From assembly GCA_050297535.1 (NCBI GenBank), contig JBNKSV010000008.1, positions 1-64,000 of the forward strand: 64,000 nucleotides of DNA, written 5' to 3'. Made by a program: the position numbers and the translations under genes. A model generated the notes under the pieces. It saw only the letters and a list, made by a program, of their open reading frames with translations, ran no database searches and was not told the origin of the DNA. Positions 1-8,436 of the stretch are shown here, piece by piece. Positions within the stretch are counted from its first letter, which is position 1, and each line of letters begins with the position of its first letter. The stretch is from JAAGZL01 sp050297535 (GTDB lineage Bacteria; Pseudomonadota; Gammaproteobacteria; Chromatiales; Chromatiaceae).

Positions 1-140
1 CGATATTGTATTCACATTCAGTCAAAGTTAAAAGTCTAAATTACTCAAATTTAGACAAAAATTAAACCGATTATTTTATATTAAAATCAGTATGTTATTA
101 CTGTTATTTAATGTAATTAATTAATATTACTGCGTATTAA
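1..140. other. AT-rich intergenic stretch at window edge
   Basis: This stretch lies downstream of the leftward fabG gene. It is strongly AT-rich and I see no open reading frame, hairpin or RNA gene in it. In related bacteria acpP follows fabG; if present here it lies beyond the left edge. Confidence 0.6.
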
Positions 141-881
141 TTATCCCATAAACATGCCGCCATTGACATGCAAAGTCTCGCCGGTAATGTAACTTGAGGC
201 ATCAGAGGCAAGGAATAATACTGCCTTAGCTATCTCATCAGGACTGCCAAGCCGTCCCAGTGGTATATTGCCCAGCAAGGCATCACGCTGTGCTTCCGGC
301 AATTCCCTGGTCATATCAGTATCTATAAACCCAGGGGCGACCGTGTTTACCGTGATGTTACGGGAACCAACCTCACGCGCGAGAGATTTGGTAAATCCGA
401 TTATACCAGCCTTTGCTGCGGCATAGTTAGCCTGACCTGGATTTCCTGTGGATCCTACGACTGATCCAACATTGATTATACGGCCACGTTGCGACTTCAT
501 CATCCCGCGCAGACAGGCCTTAGACACCCGAAAGATAGAGGTTAGATTAGTTTCAATGATATCCGCCCATTCCTCATCCTTCATGCGTAGCATCAGGTTG
601 TCGCGAGTGATACCTGCGTTGTTAACCAGGATGCTAGGTGCTCCAAACTCGGAACCGATCTCTTTAATGATGGCGGCTACGGACTCTGGATCGGTCACAT
701 TCAGGACCATACCGGTACCCTTGATTCCAGCAGTTTTTAATCTTTCGGTGATGGCAGATGCGCCAGCTTCGGACGTGGCTGTACCTATAACAACAGCGCC
801 ATTTTTTCCAAGCATATCGGCAATAGCTGCGCCTATTCCTCTGCTGGCCCCGGTAACCAGTGCGATCTCATTCTCTAGCAT
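141..881 (-). CDS. fabG: 3-oxoacyl-[acyl-carrier-protein] reductase
   Basis: This 246-residue cytoplasmic short-chain dehydrogenase reduces 3-ketoacyl-ACP with NADPH, the first reduction step of fatty-acid elongation. The cofactor-binding GASRGIG motif is at residues 11-17, NNAG at 87-90, and the catalytic Ser140, Tyr153 and Lys157 are all present. The C-terminal ITGETLHVNGG is typical of FabG. It starts at an ATG 11 bases after the fabH stop, so it belongs to the same operon. In Escherichia coli fabD lies between fabH and fabG; here there is no room for it. The length is normal for the family. Confidence 0.97.
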   Translation of the reverse strand: MLENEIALVTGASRGIGAAIADMLGKNGAVVIGTATSEAGASAITERLKTAGIKGTGMVLNVTDPESVAAIIKEIGSEFGAPSILVNNAGITRDNLMLRMKDEEWADIIETNLTSIFRVSKACLRGMMKSQRGRIINVGSVVGSTGNPGQANYAAAKAGIIGFTKSLAREVGSRNITVNTVAPGFIDTDMTRELPEAQRDALLGNIPLGRLGSPDEIAKAVLFLASDASSYITGETLHVNGGMFMG

Positions 882-892
882 GCTGTCCTCTA

Positions 893-1864
893 TTAATAAG
901 TAAGCAGAACCGAACCCCAGGTAAAGCCGCCGCCGAACGCCTCCATCAGGAGCGTCTCTCCGCGTTTTATACGGCCGTCCCTTACCGCCACATCGAGGGC
1001 GAGCGGGACAGATGCTGCCGAAGTATTTCCATGTTCATCGACCGTTACTACGACGTGATCCATATTTATCTTCAGCTTTTTGGCGGTAGCATTGATTATA
1101 CGTATGTTTGCCTGATGAGGTATTAACCAGTCCACATCAGATTTTTCCATATTATTAGCATCAAGTGTTTCATCGACTATACGTCCCAGAGTAGTCACGG
1201 CTATCTTGAACACCTCATTACCGCTCATTTGCACATATGGCGACGCGCCGTTCAGTATTTGGTCAAATCCCTTGGATACGCCAGAGGGAACAGATAGAAG
1301 GTCGCTATATTCACCGTCAGCGTGCAGATGTGTGGAGATAATGCCTGGCTCATCTGACGGCTGCAGTATCACAGCACCTGCGCCATCACCAAATAAGACA
1401 CAGGTGTCACGATCGCTCCAGTCGATGATTCTGGAAAATGTCTCTGCTCCGATAACCAGTGCGTTGCGTATACCGCCGGCCTTTATAAATTTATCGGCAA
1501 TACCGATCGCATAGATGAATCCGGTGCATACAGCCTGTACATCAAATGCAGTACTGCCATGGATTCCCAGGCGTTTCTGTAATAGACAGGCCGTACTGGG
1601 AAACACTTGATCTGCGGTAGTTGTTGCTACGATGATAAGATCAATCTCAGATGCGACTATTCCCGCAGCACTTATGGCATTCCGTGCCGCCTTCTCCGCC
1701 AGATCGCAGGTAAACTCATCATCAGCAGCGATATGCCGCTTCTTTATGCCAGTACGTTCCTGAATCCATTGGTCAGTCGTATCTACCGTTTTTTCCAGAT
1801 CTTGATTTGTCAGAACCTTTTCCGGCAGATAGCCTCCGGTTCCGGCTATGCGGGCATATGTCAC
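893..1864 (-). CDS. fabH: 3-oxoacyl-ACP synthase III (KAS III)
   Basis: The 323-residue product starts fatty-acid synthesis by condensing acetyl-CoA with malonyl-ACP. The thiolase-fold catalytic triad is visible: Cys113 in AVCTGF, His250 in IPHQAN and Asn280 in EHGNTSAAS. The start codon is GTG, and the sequence GTGA overlaps the plsX stop, which indicates translational coupling. The length matches E. coli FabH (317 residues). It lies between plsX and fabG in the conserved lipid operon. Confidence 0.97.
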   Translation of the reverse strand: MTYARIAGTGGYLPEKVLTNQDLEKTVDTTDQWIQERTGIKKRHIAADDEFTCDLAEKAARNAISAAGIVASEIDLIIVATTTADQVFPSTACLLQKRLGIHGSTAFDVQAVCTGFIYAIGIADKFIKAGGIRNALVIGAETFSRIIDWSDRDTCVLFGDGAGAVILQPSDEPGIISTHLHADGEYSDLLSVPSGVSKGFDQILNGASPYVQMSGNEVFKIAVTTLGRIVDETLDANNMEKSDVDWLIPHQANIRIINATAKKLKINMDHVVVTVDEHGNTSAASVPLALDVAVRDGRIKRGETLLMEAFGGGFTWGSVLLTY

Positions 1865-2886
1865 GCCGCCCCCCGGCTTGCAAACTGTTTCTCAATACCT
1901 TGAGCAATGTGTTCTGACACGTGTTCCATCACCTCTTTTTTGGCCATGCGAATGGCATTCTTAAAGGAATAACTGTCTGCCCCACCATGACTCTTAACTA
2001 CAATCCCGTTCAATCCTAAAAGAGTAGCGCCATTGTAGTTTCTTGGATCTAAAGAATCCTTAAAGTGTTGCAGGACTGGCATAGAAATAAGTCCAGCAAT
2101 TTTGGTAAACAGACTATGTTTGAAAGATTGGGTTAGATAATGCCTAAAAAGCCTGGCGACACCTTCACTGGTCTTAAGAGATATATTCCCGACGAAACCA
2201 TCACATACAATCAGATCCGCGCCACCGGTGAAAATGTGATCGCCTTCAGTATAACCGATATAGTTCAACGAGCTATTTAGCAGTAGTTCGTGGGCCTTCT
2301 TCACCTGTTCATTTCCTTTGATCTCCTCTTCACCCACATTAAGCAATCCGACCTTAGGTGATGCAATGCCATCCACAGACGAAATCAGCTCACTTCCCAT
2401 TACCGCGAACTGAAACAGATGTTCGGCCTTGCAATCAATATTTGCGCCCAAATCAAGCATCCAAGTGCGACCATCTATACTTGGCAGCGCTGAGATAATG
2501 GCTGGTCTATCAATGTTTGGCAGAGTCTTTAACACAAACCTAGCGGTCGCCATCAAGGCTCCGGTATTACCAGCGCTTACACATGCATTGGCAACACCTT
2601 CATGCACCAGATTGATAGCCACACGCATGGACGAATCTTTTTTGTTCCTTAGGGCGCTAGATGGCAACTCATCCATAGTTACCTCTTCAGAGGCGTGTTT
2701 TATGCTTAAACGCTCACTATCATGGCCATTTAGATGTTGCCTAATCACATCCTCATTCCCAACCAGGATTAGATCAACTTCATTGTCATGGTTCAGGAAA
2801 TCCAAGGCAGCCGGGACCACAACACCCGCACCATAGTCTCCACCCATTGCATCCAATGCGATGGTGATTCCGTCAGATCGAGCCAT
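1861..2886 (-). CDS. plsX: Phosphate acyltransferase PlsX
   Basis: PlsX makes acyl-phosphate from acyl-ACP, feeding glycerol-3-phosphate acylation at the membrane. The N-terminal IALDAMGGDYG motif is diagnostic, and the later VCDGFVGNI segment is also typical. I chose the ATG at 2886 (product starting MARSDG, 341 residues); an in-frame TTG lies six codons upstream but has no good ribosome binding site. The gene follows rpmF and is coupled to fabH by a 4-base overlap, the usual order in gammaproteobacteria. Confidence 0.95.
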   Translation of the reverse strand: MARSDGITIALDAMGGDYGAGVVVPAALDFLNHDNEVDLILVGNEDVIRQHLNGHDSERLSIKHASEEVTMDELPSSALRNKKDSSMRVAINLVHEGVANACVSAGNTGALMATARFVLKTLPNIDRPAIISALPSIDGRTWMLDLGANIDCKAEHLFQFAVMGSELISSVDGIASPKVGLLNVGEEEIKGNEQVKKAHELLLNSSLNYIGYTEGDHIFTGGADLIVCDGFVGNISLKTSEGVARLFRHYLTQSFKHSLFTKIAGLISMPVLQHFKDSLDPRNYNGATLLGLNGIVVKSHGGADSYSFKNAIRMAKKEVMEHVSEHIAQGIEKQFASRGAA

Positions 2887-2989
2887 CGAATTCACATGCC
2901 CCAAAGATGTTAAAAAACGTTGTTTTATTTCCTCATGGTTGACAGGATGGTCTGCCTCTCAAGCCAGCCATGAGGTTTATTATTTTTGG

Positions 2990-3169
2990 TTATTCGCCTT
3001 TGCTGGCGACAACTTTACGACCGCGATAAAAACCATCAGCAGTTACGTTATGACGCAGATGCATTTCACCAGATGTTGGGTCGGTGGAAAGCGTCTGTCC
3101 GGTCAGCGCATCATGGGAACGACGCATACCGCGTTTTGATGGGGTTTTTCTACTCTTTTGTACCGCCAT
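2990..3169 (-). CDS. rpmF: 50S ribosomal protein L32
   Basis: This short 59-residue gene reads MAVQKSRKTPSKRGMRRSHD at the start and contains HLRHNVTADGFYRGRKVV near the end, a clear match to bacterial L32 (57 residues in E. coli). It has no zinc-binding cysteine pairs, as in E. coli. It lies between yceD and plsX, where L32 is found across gammaproteobacteria, and is probably co-transcribed with them, linking ribosome and lipid synthesis. Confidence 0.96.
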   Translation of the reverse strand: MAVQKSRKTPSKRGMRRSHDALTGQTLSTDPTSGEMHLRHNVTADGFYRGRKVVASKGE

Positions 3170-3209
3170 GGGTCAAACTCCTAAATCAATAAATCTTAAA
3201 AAATTCTGT

Positions 3210-3734
3210 CTACTTTTTCAGGTCTTTCAAAACAGCAAACGGGTTTGTCGGTTTATCTTCCGACGCATCGTTTGTATCGTTCGAACACCCGCTAAAATTC
3301 TCGTGTTCCACCTTACACCCATCTGCCGAATGCATTGGCACCTGTGGTAAGGCTAGAAGCAGCTCTTCCTCTACAATCTCAATTAGCCTGATTCTTTTAT
3401 CATCGACCAAAAGAGGTTCTTGCTCATTTGGAAGCAATATTGCCTCATCGTATCCTTCGACTACTGTTACAGACACTTCCGCAGCAACCGGAATATCCAC
3501 AGACCCAAGACATCTTTGGCACTGCAACTGCAGTACGGACTTCACGCATCCGGTAATATGGACGCGCTGCTTCTCTCCCTTGTGGAATCTGAATATAAAA
3601 TCCACTGCGCCAGCAGAATCCACCAAAACATCCTCAAGGCGGGGAAGATCCTGCAGTCTAATCTGGCCAGTTATCTCCTTCCCTATCTCTGCAAAATGCC
3701 ATGGATCTATGAATTCAGGTAGGCGAGCTGACAT
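3210..3734 (-). CDS. yceD: YceD family protein (DUF177)
   Basis: The 174-residue product belongs to the YceD/DUF177 family, which in bacteria and plastids is tied to 23S rRNA accumulation or large-subunit assembly. The family CxxC (QCQRC, about residues 73-77) and a second pair (CKVEHENFSGC, near residue 140) could bind a metal. The gene is 40 bases upstream of rpmF and surely co-transcribed. The start is an ATG at 3734. Gene identity is firm from both motif and context; the molecular role is only partly known. Confidence 0.9.
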   Translation of the reverse strand: MSARLPEFIDPWHFAEIGKEITGQIRLQDLPRLEDVLVDSAGAVDFIFRFHKGEKQRVHITGCVKSVLQLQCQRCLGSVDIPVAAEVSVTVVEGYDEAILLPNEQEPLLVDDKRIRLIEIVEEELLLALPQVPMHSADGCKVEHENFSGCSNDTNDASEDKPTNPFAVLKDLKK

Positions 3735-3770
3735 AAGCGGGGGATTTTATTACGCAAGATGTTGGCTGTC

Positions 3771-3822
3771 AAAGAAAAACCAACTATATCCCAGGATGTA
3801 CCACCCTAGGTTACAGTTGGTT
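3771..3822 (-). terminator. Rho-independent terminator after oadB
   Basis: On the minus strand, AACCAACT and AGTTGGTT form an 8-base-pair stem whose 3' arm runs directly into TTTTTCTTT. It lies about 35 bases past the oadB stop. The loop is long, about 29 bases, with a further short AGG/CCT pairing inside, so efficiency is uncertain. It separates the oad operon from yceD. Confidence 0.65.
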
Positions 3823-3856
3823 CTCTAAGATTGCTGGTGAGTGTAACTTGTTGTTT

Positions 3857-4993
3857 CTATTGGCCTCCCACCACTGCCAGTAGTACGCCTGCAGCAACAG
3901 CTGAACCGATCACACCTGCCACATTCGGTCCCATGGCATGCATCAACAGGAAGTTATGGTGATTGCTCTCCAGACCAACTTTGTTGACTACGCGCGCCGC
4001 CATAGGCACCGCAGACACGCCCGCAGCGCCTATCAGAGGATTTACCTTCCCACCACTGACCTTATTCATAATCTTGCCCATCAGTACACCGGTCGCCGTA
4101 CCGATACAAAAAGCTAGCGCTCCCAGAGCCAAAATACCCAGGGTCTCAATGCTCAGAAATTTATCAGCGGATAGCTTGGAACCAACAGCCAGGCCCAGGA
4201 ATATAGTAACTATATTGATGATCTCGTTCTGAGCGGCACGACTGAGACGATCCACTACCCCGCTCTCGCGTAGCAGATTACCAAACATCAGCATACCGAT
4301 CAGTGGTGCTGCGGACGGCAAAAACAGTATGCATAGCAACAGTACCGTAAATGGAAATAAGATCTTCTCCAACTTGCCGACATGCCGCAGCTGCTGCATC
4401 TCTATCTTGCGTTCTTTTTCGCTGGTCAGAGCACGCATGATGGGCGGCTGAATAATCGGTACCAAGGCCATGTAAGAGTACGCGGCCACGGCAATCGCGC
4501 CCAATAAATCTGGAGCTAGCCTGGATGCCAGGAATATGGCTGTCGGGCCATCCGCGCCACCGATGATGGCGATGGCGGAAGCGTCGGCCATGCTGAAATT
4601 GAATCCTGGGATGAAATTCAGCGCCAGAGCGCCCAGGAGGGTGGCAAAGATACCAAATTGCGCGGCAGCGCCAAGCAACAGGGTGCTAGGCATGGCGATC
4701 AGCGCCCCGAAATCTGTCAGCGCCCCTACGCCCATAAAGATGAGCAAGGGAAATACCCCTGTCTCAATTCCTGTGTGGTAGATCATCCCCAACAGCCCAT
4801 CAGGTCCAGCGATACCGGCTACGGGGATATTGCTCAAGATCGCGCCAAAACCGATTGGCAATAGAAGTAGAGGCTCAAATTTCTTGTTTATAGCCAGGTA
4901 GATAAGCAGGCAGCCAACCGACATCATCAAGGCCTGCCCCCACTCTATGTTGGCAATTCCCATGGATTGCCACAGTGCGTCGAATCCGTTCAT
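3857..4993 (-). CDS. oadB: Sodium-pump oxaloacetate decarboxylase, beta subunit
   Basis: This 378-residue integral membrane protein couples decarboxylation of carboxybiotin to sodium export. It is almost entirely hydrophobic, with many membrane segments. The conserved IIGGADGPTAIFLAS segment (about residues 142-156), which contains the essential Asp of the sodium channel, is intact, as is the C-terminal GPNVAGVIGSAVAAG. It begins four bases after the oadA stop. The family also includes methylmalonyl-CoA and glutaconyl-CoA decarboxylase beta subunits; the neighbouring alpha subunit with a carboxyltransferase domain supports oxaloacetate as substrate. Confidence 0.94.
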   Translation of the reverse strand: MNGFDALWQSMGIANIEWGQALMMSVGCLLIYLAINKKFEPLLLLPIGFGAILSNIPVAGIAGPDGLLGMIYHTGIETGVFPLLIFMGVGALTDFGALIAMPSTLLLGAAAQFGIFATLLGALALNFIPGFNFSMADASAIAIIGGADGPTAIFLASRLAPDLLGAIAVAAYSYMALVPIIQPPIMRALTSEKERKIEMQQLRHVGKLEKILFPFTVLLLCILFLPSAAPLIGMLMFGNLLRESGVVDRLSRAAQNEIINIVTIFLGLAVGSKLSADKFLSIETLGILALGALAFCIGTATGVLMGKIMNKVSGGKVNPLIGAAGVSAVPMAARVVNKVGLESNHHNFLLMHAMGPNVAGVIGSAVAAGVLLAVVGGQ

Positions 4994-4996
4994 TGT

Positions 4997-6778
4997 CTAC
5001 CCCAACACTATCAGGGTATCACCGACATGTACGGCGTCACCCTCTTTGACAGCAATGGAGGAGACGGTGCCACTGGCCGTAGCCCGCACCTCGGTCTCCA
5101 TCTTCATCGCCTCCAGGATAATAACCACGTCACCTTCGGTTATGGTCTGGCCGACAGTTACATTGACCTTGAAGATATTGCCGGTAAGCGGAGACTTTAT
5201 GGTGGCTTCACCACCTGCCACAGCAGGAGCGGACGCTGGAACCGCAGCAGCTGGCGCCACGCTGCTTACCGCGCCACCAGCAGATACGGTTACGGCGTAT
5301 GACTTGCCATTCACCTGCACGGTGTAGGCCTCGGCGCCACCAGCGGCAGGCGCAGATGCTGCAGGAGCAGCAGGTGCAGGTTCGCCCCCTGGGGCAGGCT
5401 CAAAGGCATCAGGATTATTGCGGTTCTCCAGGAATTTTAGTCCTACCTGCGGGAACAACGCATAGGTCAACACATCGTCGATAATGTTCTCCGCCAGTTC
5501 AAACTTCTTCTCCTGGGCGATGGTTTCCAGTTCTTCGGTAAGCTTTTCCACTTCGGGTGCCAGCAGGTCGGCGGGGCGACAGGTGATAGGCTCTGCCCCT
5601 TCCAATACCCTGGCCTGCAGCTCCTTATTTACCGGTGCTGGAGATGCACCGTACTCACCCTTGAGTACGCCAGCGGTCTCCTTGGCAATGGATTTGTAGC
5701 GCTCGCCGGTCAGCACGTTCAGTACCGCCTGGGTGCCAACGATCTGGGAGGTAGGGGTAACCAGTGGGATAAAACCCAGGTCTTCCCGCACCTTGGGTAT
5801 CTCATTCAACACCTCATCCAAGCGATCACTGGCGCCCTGCTCCCGGAGTTGGTTTTCCATATTGGTCAGCATGCCGCCAGGCACCTGAGCCACCAGGATG
5901 CGTGAATCTATACCTCGCAGCGCGCCCTCAAATTTGACGTATTTCTTGCGTACTTCACGGAAATAGGCGGCGATCTCTTCCAGTAATTTCAGATCCAGAC
6001 CAGTGTCATATTCGGTGCCATCCAGCACGGCGACTACAGACTCGGTAGCGGAATGACCATAGGTCATGGCCATGGATGAGATGGATGCGTCCACCATATC
6101 GACACCGGCCTCACAGGCCTTGGCGATGGCGGTGGTGCTCATGCCGGTGGTGGCGTGGGAGTGCAGTGACAAAGGTACACTGACGTTCTCTTTCAGACGG
6201 CTGACCAGCTCAAACGCTACATAGGGCTTGAGCAGGCCTGCCATGTCCTTGATACATATGGAGTTGCAACCCATATCCTCCAGACGGCGCGCCATATCCA
6301 CCCAGTAGTTTATATCGTGAACCGGGCTGACGGTGTAGGACATGGCACCCTGGGCATGCTTCTCGACTGCCAGGGTCGCCTTGACCGCAGTCTCAAAGTT
6401 GCGCACATCGTTCATGGCGTCGAAGATGCGGAACACATCCATGCCGTTTACTGCGGCGCGCTCCACAAAGGCCTTTACCACATCATCTGCATAGTGGCGA
6501 TATCCCAGTATGTTCTGGGCGCGGAACAGCATCTGCATCCTGGTATTCGGCATGGCGGCCTTGAGACGGCGCAGACGCTCCCAGGGATCTTCACCCAAGA
6601 AACGGATACAGGAATCGAAGGTGGCGCCACCCCAGGTCTCCAGAGACCAGTAGCCGACCTGGTCCAGCTTCTCTGCTATCGGTAGCATATCCTCAATACG
6701 CATACGGGTAGCGAATAGGGACTGATGACCATCGCGCAGTACAAGTTCGGTAATGCCTAAAGATTTTTTATCGCTCAT
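4997..6778 (-). CDS. oadA: Oxaloacetate decarboxylase, alpha subunit
   Basis: The 593-residue cytoplasmic subunit moves the carboxyl group of oxaloacetate to biotin. An HMGL-like carboxyltransferase domain occupies about residues 1-300 (ELVLRDGHQSL start, SLHSHATTG metal-binding histidines), followed by the conserved carboxylase domain. An alanine/proline-rich linker leads to a biotinyl domain with EAMKMETE; Lys559 is the biotinylation site. The length is normal. It lies in the order oadG-oadA-oadB. Pyruvate carboxylase subunit B is similar in sequence, but the membrane partners argue for the sodium pump. Confidence 0.95.
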   Translation of the reverse strand: MSDKKSLGITELVLRDGHQSLFATRMRIEDMLPIAEKLDQVGYWSLETWGGATFDSCIRFLGEDPWERLRRLKAAMPNTRMQMLFRAQNILGYRHYADDVVKAFVERAAVNGMDVFRIFDAMNDVRNFETAVKATLAVEKHAQGAMSYTVSPVHDINYWVDMARRLEDMGCNSICIKDMAGLLKPYVAFELVSRLKENVSVPLSLHSHATTGMSTTAIAKACEAGVDMVDASISSMAMTYGHSATESVVAVLDGTEYDTGLDLKLLEEIAAYFREVRKKYVKFEGALRGIDSRILVAQVPGGMLTNMENQLREQGASDRLDEVLNEIPKVREDLGFIPLVTPTSQIVGTQAVLNVLTGERYKSIAKETAGVLKGEYGASPAPVNKELQARVLEGAEPITCRPADLLAPEVEKLTEELETIAQEKKFELAENIIDDVLTYALFPQVGLKFLENRNNPDAFEPAPGGEPAPAAPAASAPAAGGAEAYTVQVNGKSYAVTVSAGGAVSSVAPAAAVPASAPAVAGGEATIKSPLTGNIFKVNVTVGQTITEGDVVIILEAMKMETEVRATASGTVSSIAVKEGDAVHVGDTLIVLG

Positions 6779-6829
6779 AGGTATTCTTTCTTTGGGTAGA
6801 TTTTAAAAAAATATCTGGTTTGGCCAGAC

Positions 6830-7066
6830 CTATTTCCCTTCTCGGAAGCGGTTTATAGCAGCGGCTATAACTGCGATCAGTTCGGCATCGCTCTCTCCTG
6901 CGTTACAGCTCACAGGAGCCTTAGTCTCCTCTGGTACAGCTATCGAAGCGGCCAGGCGGGACATGCCATTAAGCGCCACAACCAGTATTGCCAGGAACAC
7001 AAACACTATCCCCATTCCGAGAAACATCAGGTTTATGCCTTGCAGCAAAAGATCCGATACGGCCAT
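6830..7066 (-). CDS. oadG: Oxaloacetate decarboxylase, gamma subunit
   Basis: This 78-residue protein has one N-terminal membrane segment (about residues 9-32) and a short polar tail, as expected for OadG, which holds the alpha and beta subunits together. The GMGIVFVFLAILV stretch is typical. The gene is first in the operon, with a good ribosome binding site (AAGAGG) ahead of the ATG at 7066. The promoter must lie in 7067-7330, but no convincing -35/-10 pair stands out. Confidence 0.88.
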   Translation of the reverse strand: MAVSDLLLQGINLMFLGMGIVFVFLAILVVALNGMSRLAASIAVPEETKAPVSCNAGESDAELIAVIAAAINRFREGK

Positions 7067-7336
7067 ATTTCGTACCTCTTATCTAATTAACCGGTTGGAT
7101 ATCAGTATATTGAGGTCTGGATTAATCTTGTGTTACCCAGACGATATCATTATGAACAAGCATTTCTATTGGAATCCGACATGGATGTCAAGAAACCCTA
7201 TTCCCATGTCATCCTAACCTATTGTTTTAAGGTTGTTTCAGGAGTTTTTTAATAAAATCTATTGTAATTTTACATGCAGGATATCCCATTTATTTTTTAA
7301 TGGGTGATCGGTGCTAGAATGGATTTATTTGCTGAA
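7067..7336. other. Intergenic region upstream of oadG
   Basis: About 270 bases between the oadG start and the first inverted repeat of the transposase locus. It should hold the oad promoter. I see no gene, RNA or clear hairpin in it. Confidence 0.4.
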
Positions 7337-7406
7337 GGGGTCGGAGTCAAACTATCCACTCATATTTGCTTAAACCACAATTTCCCAATCGTTTGACTCC
7401 GACCCC
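7337..7406. repeat. REP-like inverted repeat, subfamily A
   Basis: GGGGTCGGAGTCAAAC at 7337-7352 is matched perfectly by its reverse complement at 7391-7406, separated by 38 bases. The same sequence recurs around and inside the neighbouring transposase gene. It can form a 16-base-pair stem. Confidence 0.9.
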
Positions 7407-7418
7407 GTAGGATCTCTC

Positions 7419-7495
7419 AGGTGTCAGAGTCAAGCCAATCACCTGACCGCTTTGGTTTCATATCAACCTTGTTGTATGGCTTGACTCTGGCACCT
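7419..7495. repeat. REP-like inverted repeat, subfamily B
   Basis: A 19-base arm at 7419-7437 (AGGTGTCAGAGTCAAGCCA) pairs with 7477-7495 with one mismatch. The core AGAGTCAAGCCA resembles the subfamily A core GGAGTCAAACCA, so the two subfamilies appear related. The repeat ends just short of the transposase stop codon. Confidence 0.88.
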
Positions 7496-7505
7496 CCTCG
7501 ACATC

Positions 7506-8255
7506 TCACCGCGAATCCCTGCCATTACTTATACGCGCAACCTTCAACAAAAATTCCGCCTGCCCGATACCGATCCCCTTCTCGGTACCGCGCCGTATAT
7601 CCGTCAACTCCTTGCGTGACAGCGCCCGCCGAAAAAGATCGCAGTACGCCTGCTCGCACCCAGGGTCGGAGTCAACTTTTTGCACAGGCGGATGATTACT
7701 ACTCCTCGATAATTTCAAATTTGACTCCGACCCTTCTGCACCTGCCGACCCCTCACAGCCGCGTATCAAATCCAAATACACCGCATGCGGAGTAATCAAC
7801 TTATCCGTCTTTCCCAGGGCATTGGCGTGATAACTTGAATAGGGATAATCCTCTGGTCTGCGAGCAATACCTGCGCGCACCGGGTTCAACTCGATATAGC
7901 GGTAACATGCCAACAGATAGCGCTCCGTATCCACCAGACTGGATTTGTAACGCCCCTCCCACAAAGAACCGCTACGGTGATAGGTACGATTAAAATACTG
8001 GGCATAACGTCTACCCAACGACTGCATGGTTCGCGGTAGCGAATGTTCATCAGCCGGGGTGACAAGCAAATGGATATGGTTGTGCATAAACACCCAGGCA
8101 TGCACCGCCAATCCATTGGCCTCTTTTGTGTCCCGCAGACAGGTATAGAGAAACCGAAAATCCTCAGGGCGCGCCAGAACCGGATCACGGTTATGACCGC
8201 GCACCACCACATGCTGCGGTTGATTCGGAAGATAAAGACGTGGCCTCCTTGGCAT
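7506..8255 (-). CDS. REP-associated tyrosine transposase (RAYT, Y1_Tnp)
   Basis: This 249-residue protein is a single-copy relative of IS200/IS605 transposases that processes REP palindromes. The HUH motif is H60-I-H62 in HNHIHLL, and the nucleophile tyrosine lies in YRYIELNPVRAG (118-130). The N-terminal MPRRPRLYLP and QHVVVRGHNR are typical of the family. A strong ribosome binding site (AAGGAGG) precedes the ATG. Its C-terminal part (about residues 174-198) is encoded by a copy of the flanking inverted repeat, kept in frame. The gene is surrounded by several more copies. It and oadGAB separate yceD from the yceF-type maf gene, which are neighbours in E. coli. Confidence 0.92.
   Translation of the reverse strand: MPRRPRLYLPNQPQHVVVRGHNRDPVLARPEDFRFLYTCLRDTKEANGLAVHAWVFMHNHIHLLVTPADEHSLPRTMQSLGRRYAQYFNRTYHRSGSLWEGRYKSSLVDTERYLLACYRYIELNPVRAGIARRPEDYPYSSYHANALGKTDKLITPHAVYLDLIRGCEGSAGAEGSESNLKLSRSSNHPPVQKVDSDPGCEQAYCDLFRRALSRKELTDIRRGTEKGIGIGQAEFLLKVARISNGRDSR
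7662..7734. repeat. Subfamily A repeat inside the transposase gene
   Basis: AGGGTCGGAGTCAA at 7662-7675 and its reverse complement at 7721-7734 form an inverted repeat like the copies on both sides of the gene. It lies within the coding sequence and is read through, giving the peptide segments SESNLKL and QKVDSDP. Confidence 0.88.
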
Positions 8256-8320
8256 AATTAACCTCCTTGTTGCTTCTCTAAGGTACCGGAGTCAGTTTTC
8301 CCACGCTGGTAGCTATTAAG
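8256..8320. other. Upstream end of the transposase locus
   Basis: This short region contains the transposase ribosome binding site and a partial repeat core (TACCGGAGTCAGTTTTCC, 8284-8301) that resembles subfamily A but has no partner arm nearby. Confidence 0.4.
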
Positions 8321-8388
8321 GGGTCGGAGTCAAACCATTCTACCCCGCTGGTTTATTTCACCATTGTTTCATGGTTTGACTCCGACCC
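8321..8388. repeat. REP-like inverted repeat, subfamily A
   Basis: GGGTCGGAGTCAAACCAT (8321-8338) is a perfect reverse complement of 8371-8388, giving an 18-base-pair stem around a 32-base loop. Part of the loop (the TTGTTTCATGG side) is repeated in inverted form at 8399-8411. Confidence 0.92.
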
Positions 8389-8436
8389 ATGATTTACAAA
8401 CCATGAAACAATAGTAGTCTAGACCAACATGGGTGG

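Noticed and set aside
448..903. Open frame of 151 codons on the plus strand across fabG
   Set aside because: It is antisense to fabG, which has a full catalytic triad; no ribosome binding site and no recognisable domain.
4967..5302. Plus-strand frames across the 3' end of oadA
   Set aside because: They mirror the biotinyl domain and the Ala/Pro linker of oadA; composition is a shadow of the repeats.
7421..7795. Plus-strand frame of 124 codons across the transposase 3' end
   Set aside because: It covers the palindromic repeats and the opposite strand of the transposase; no supporting start signal.
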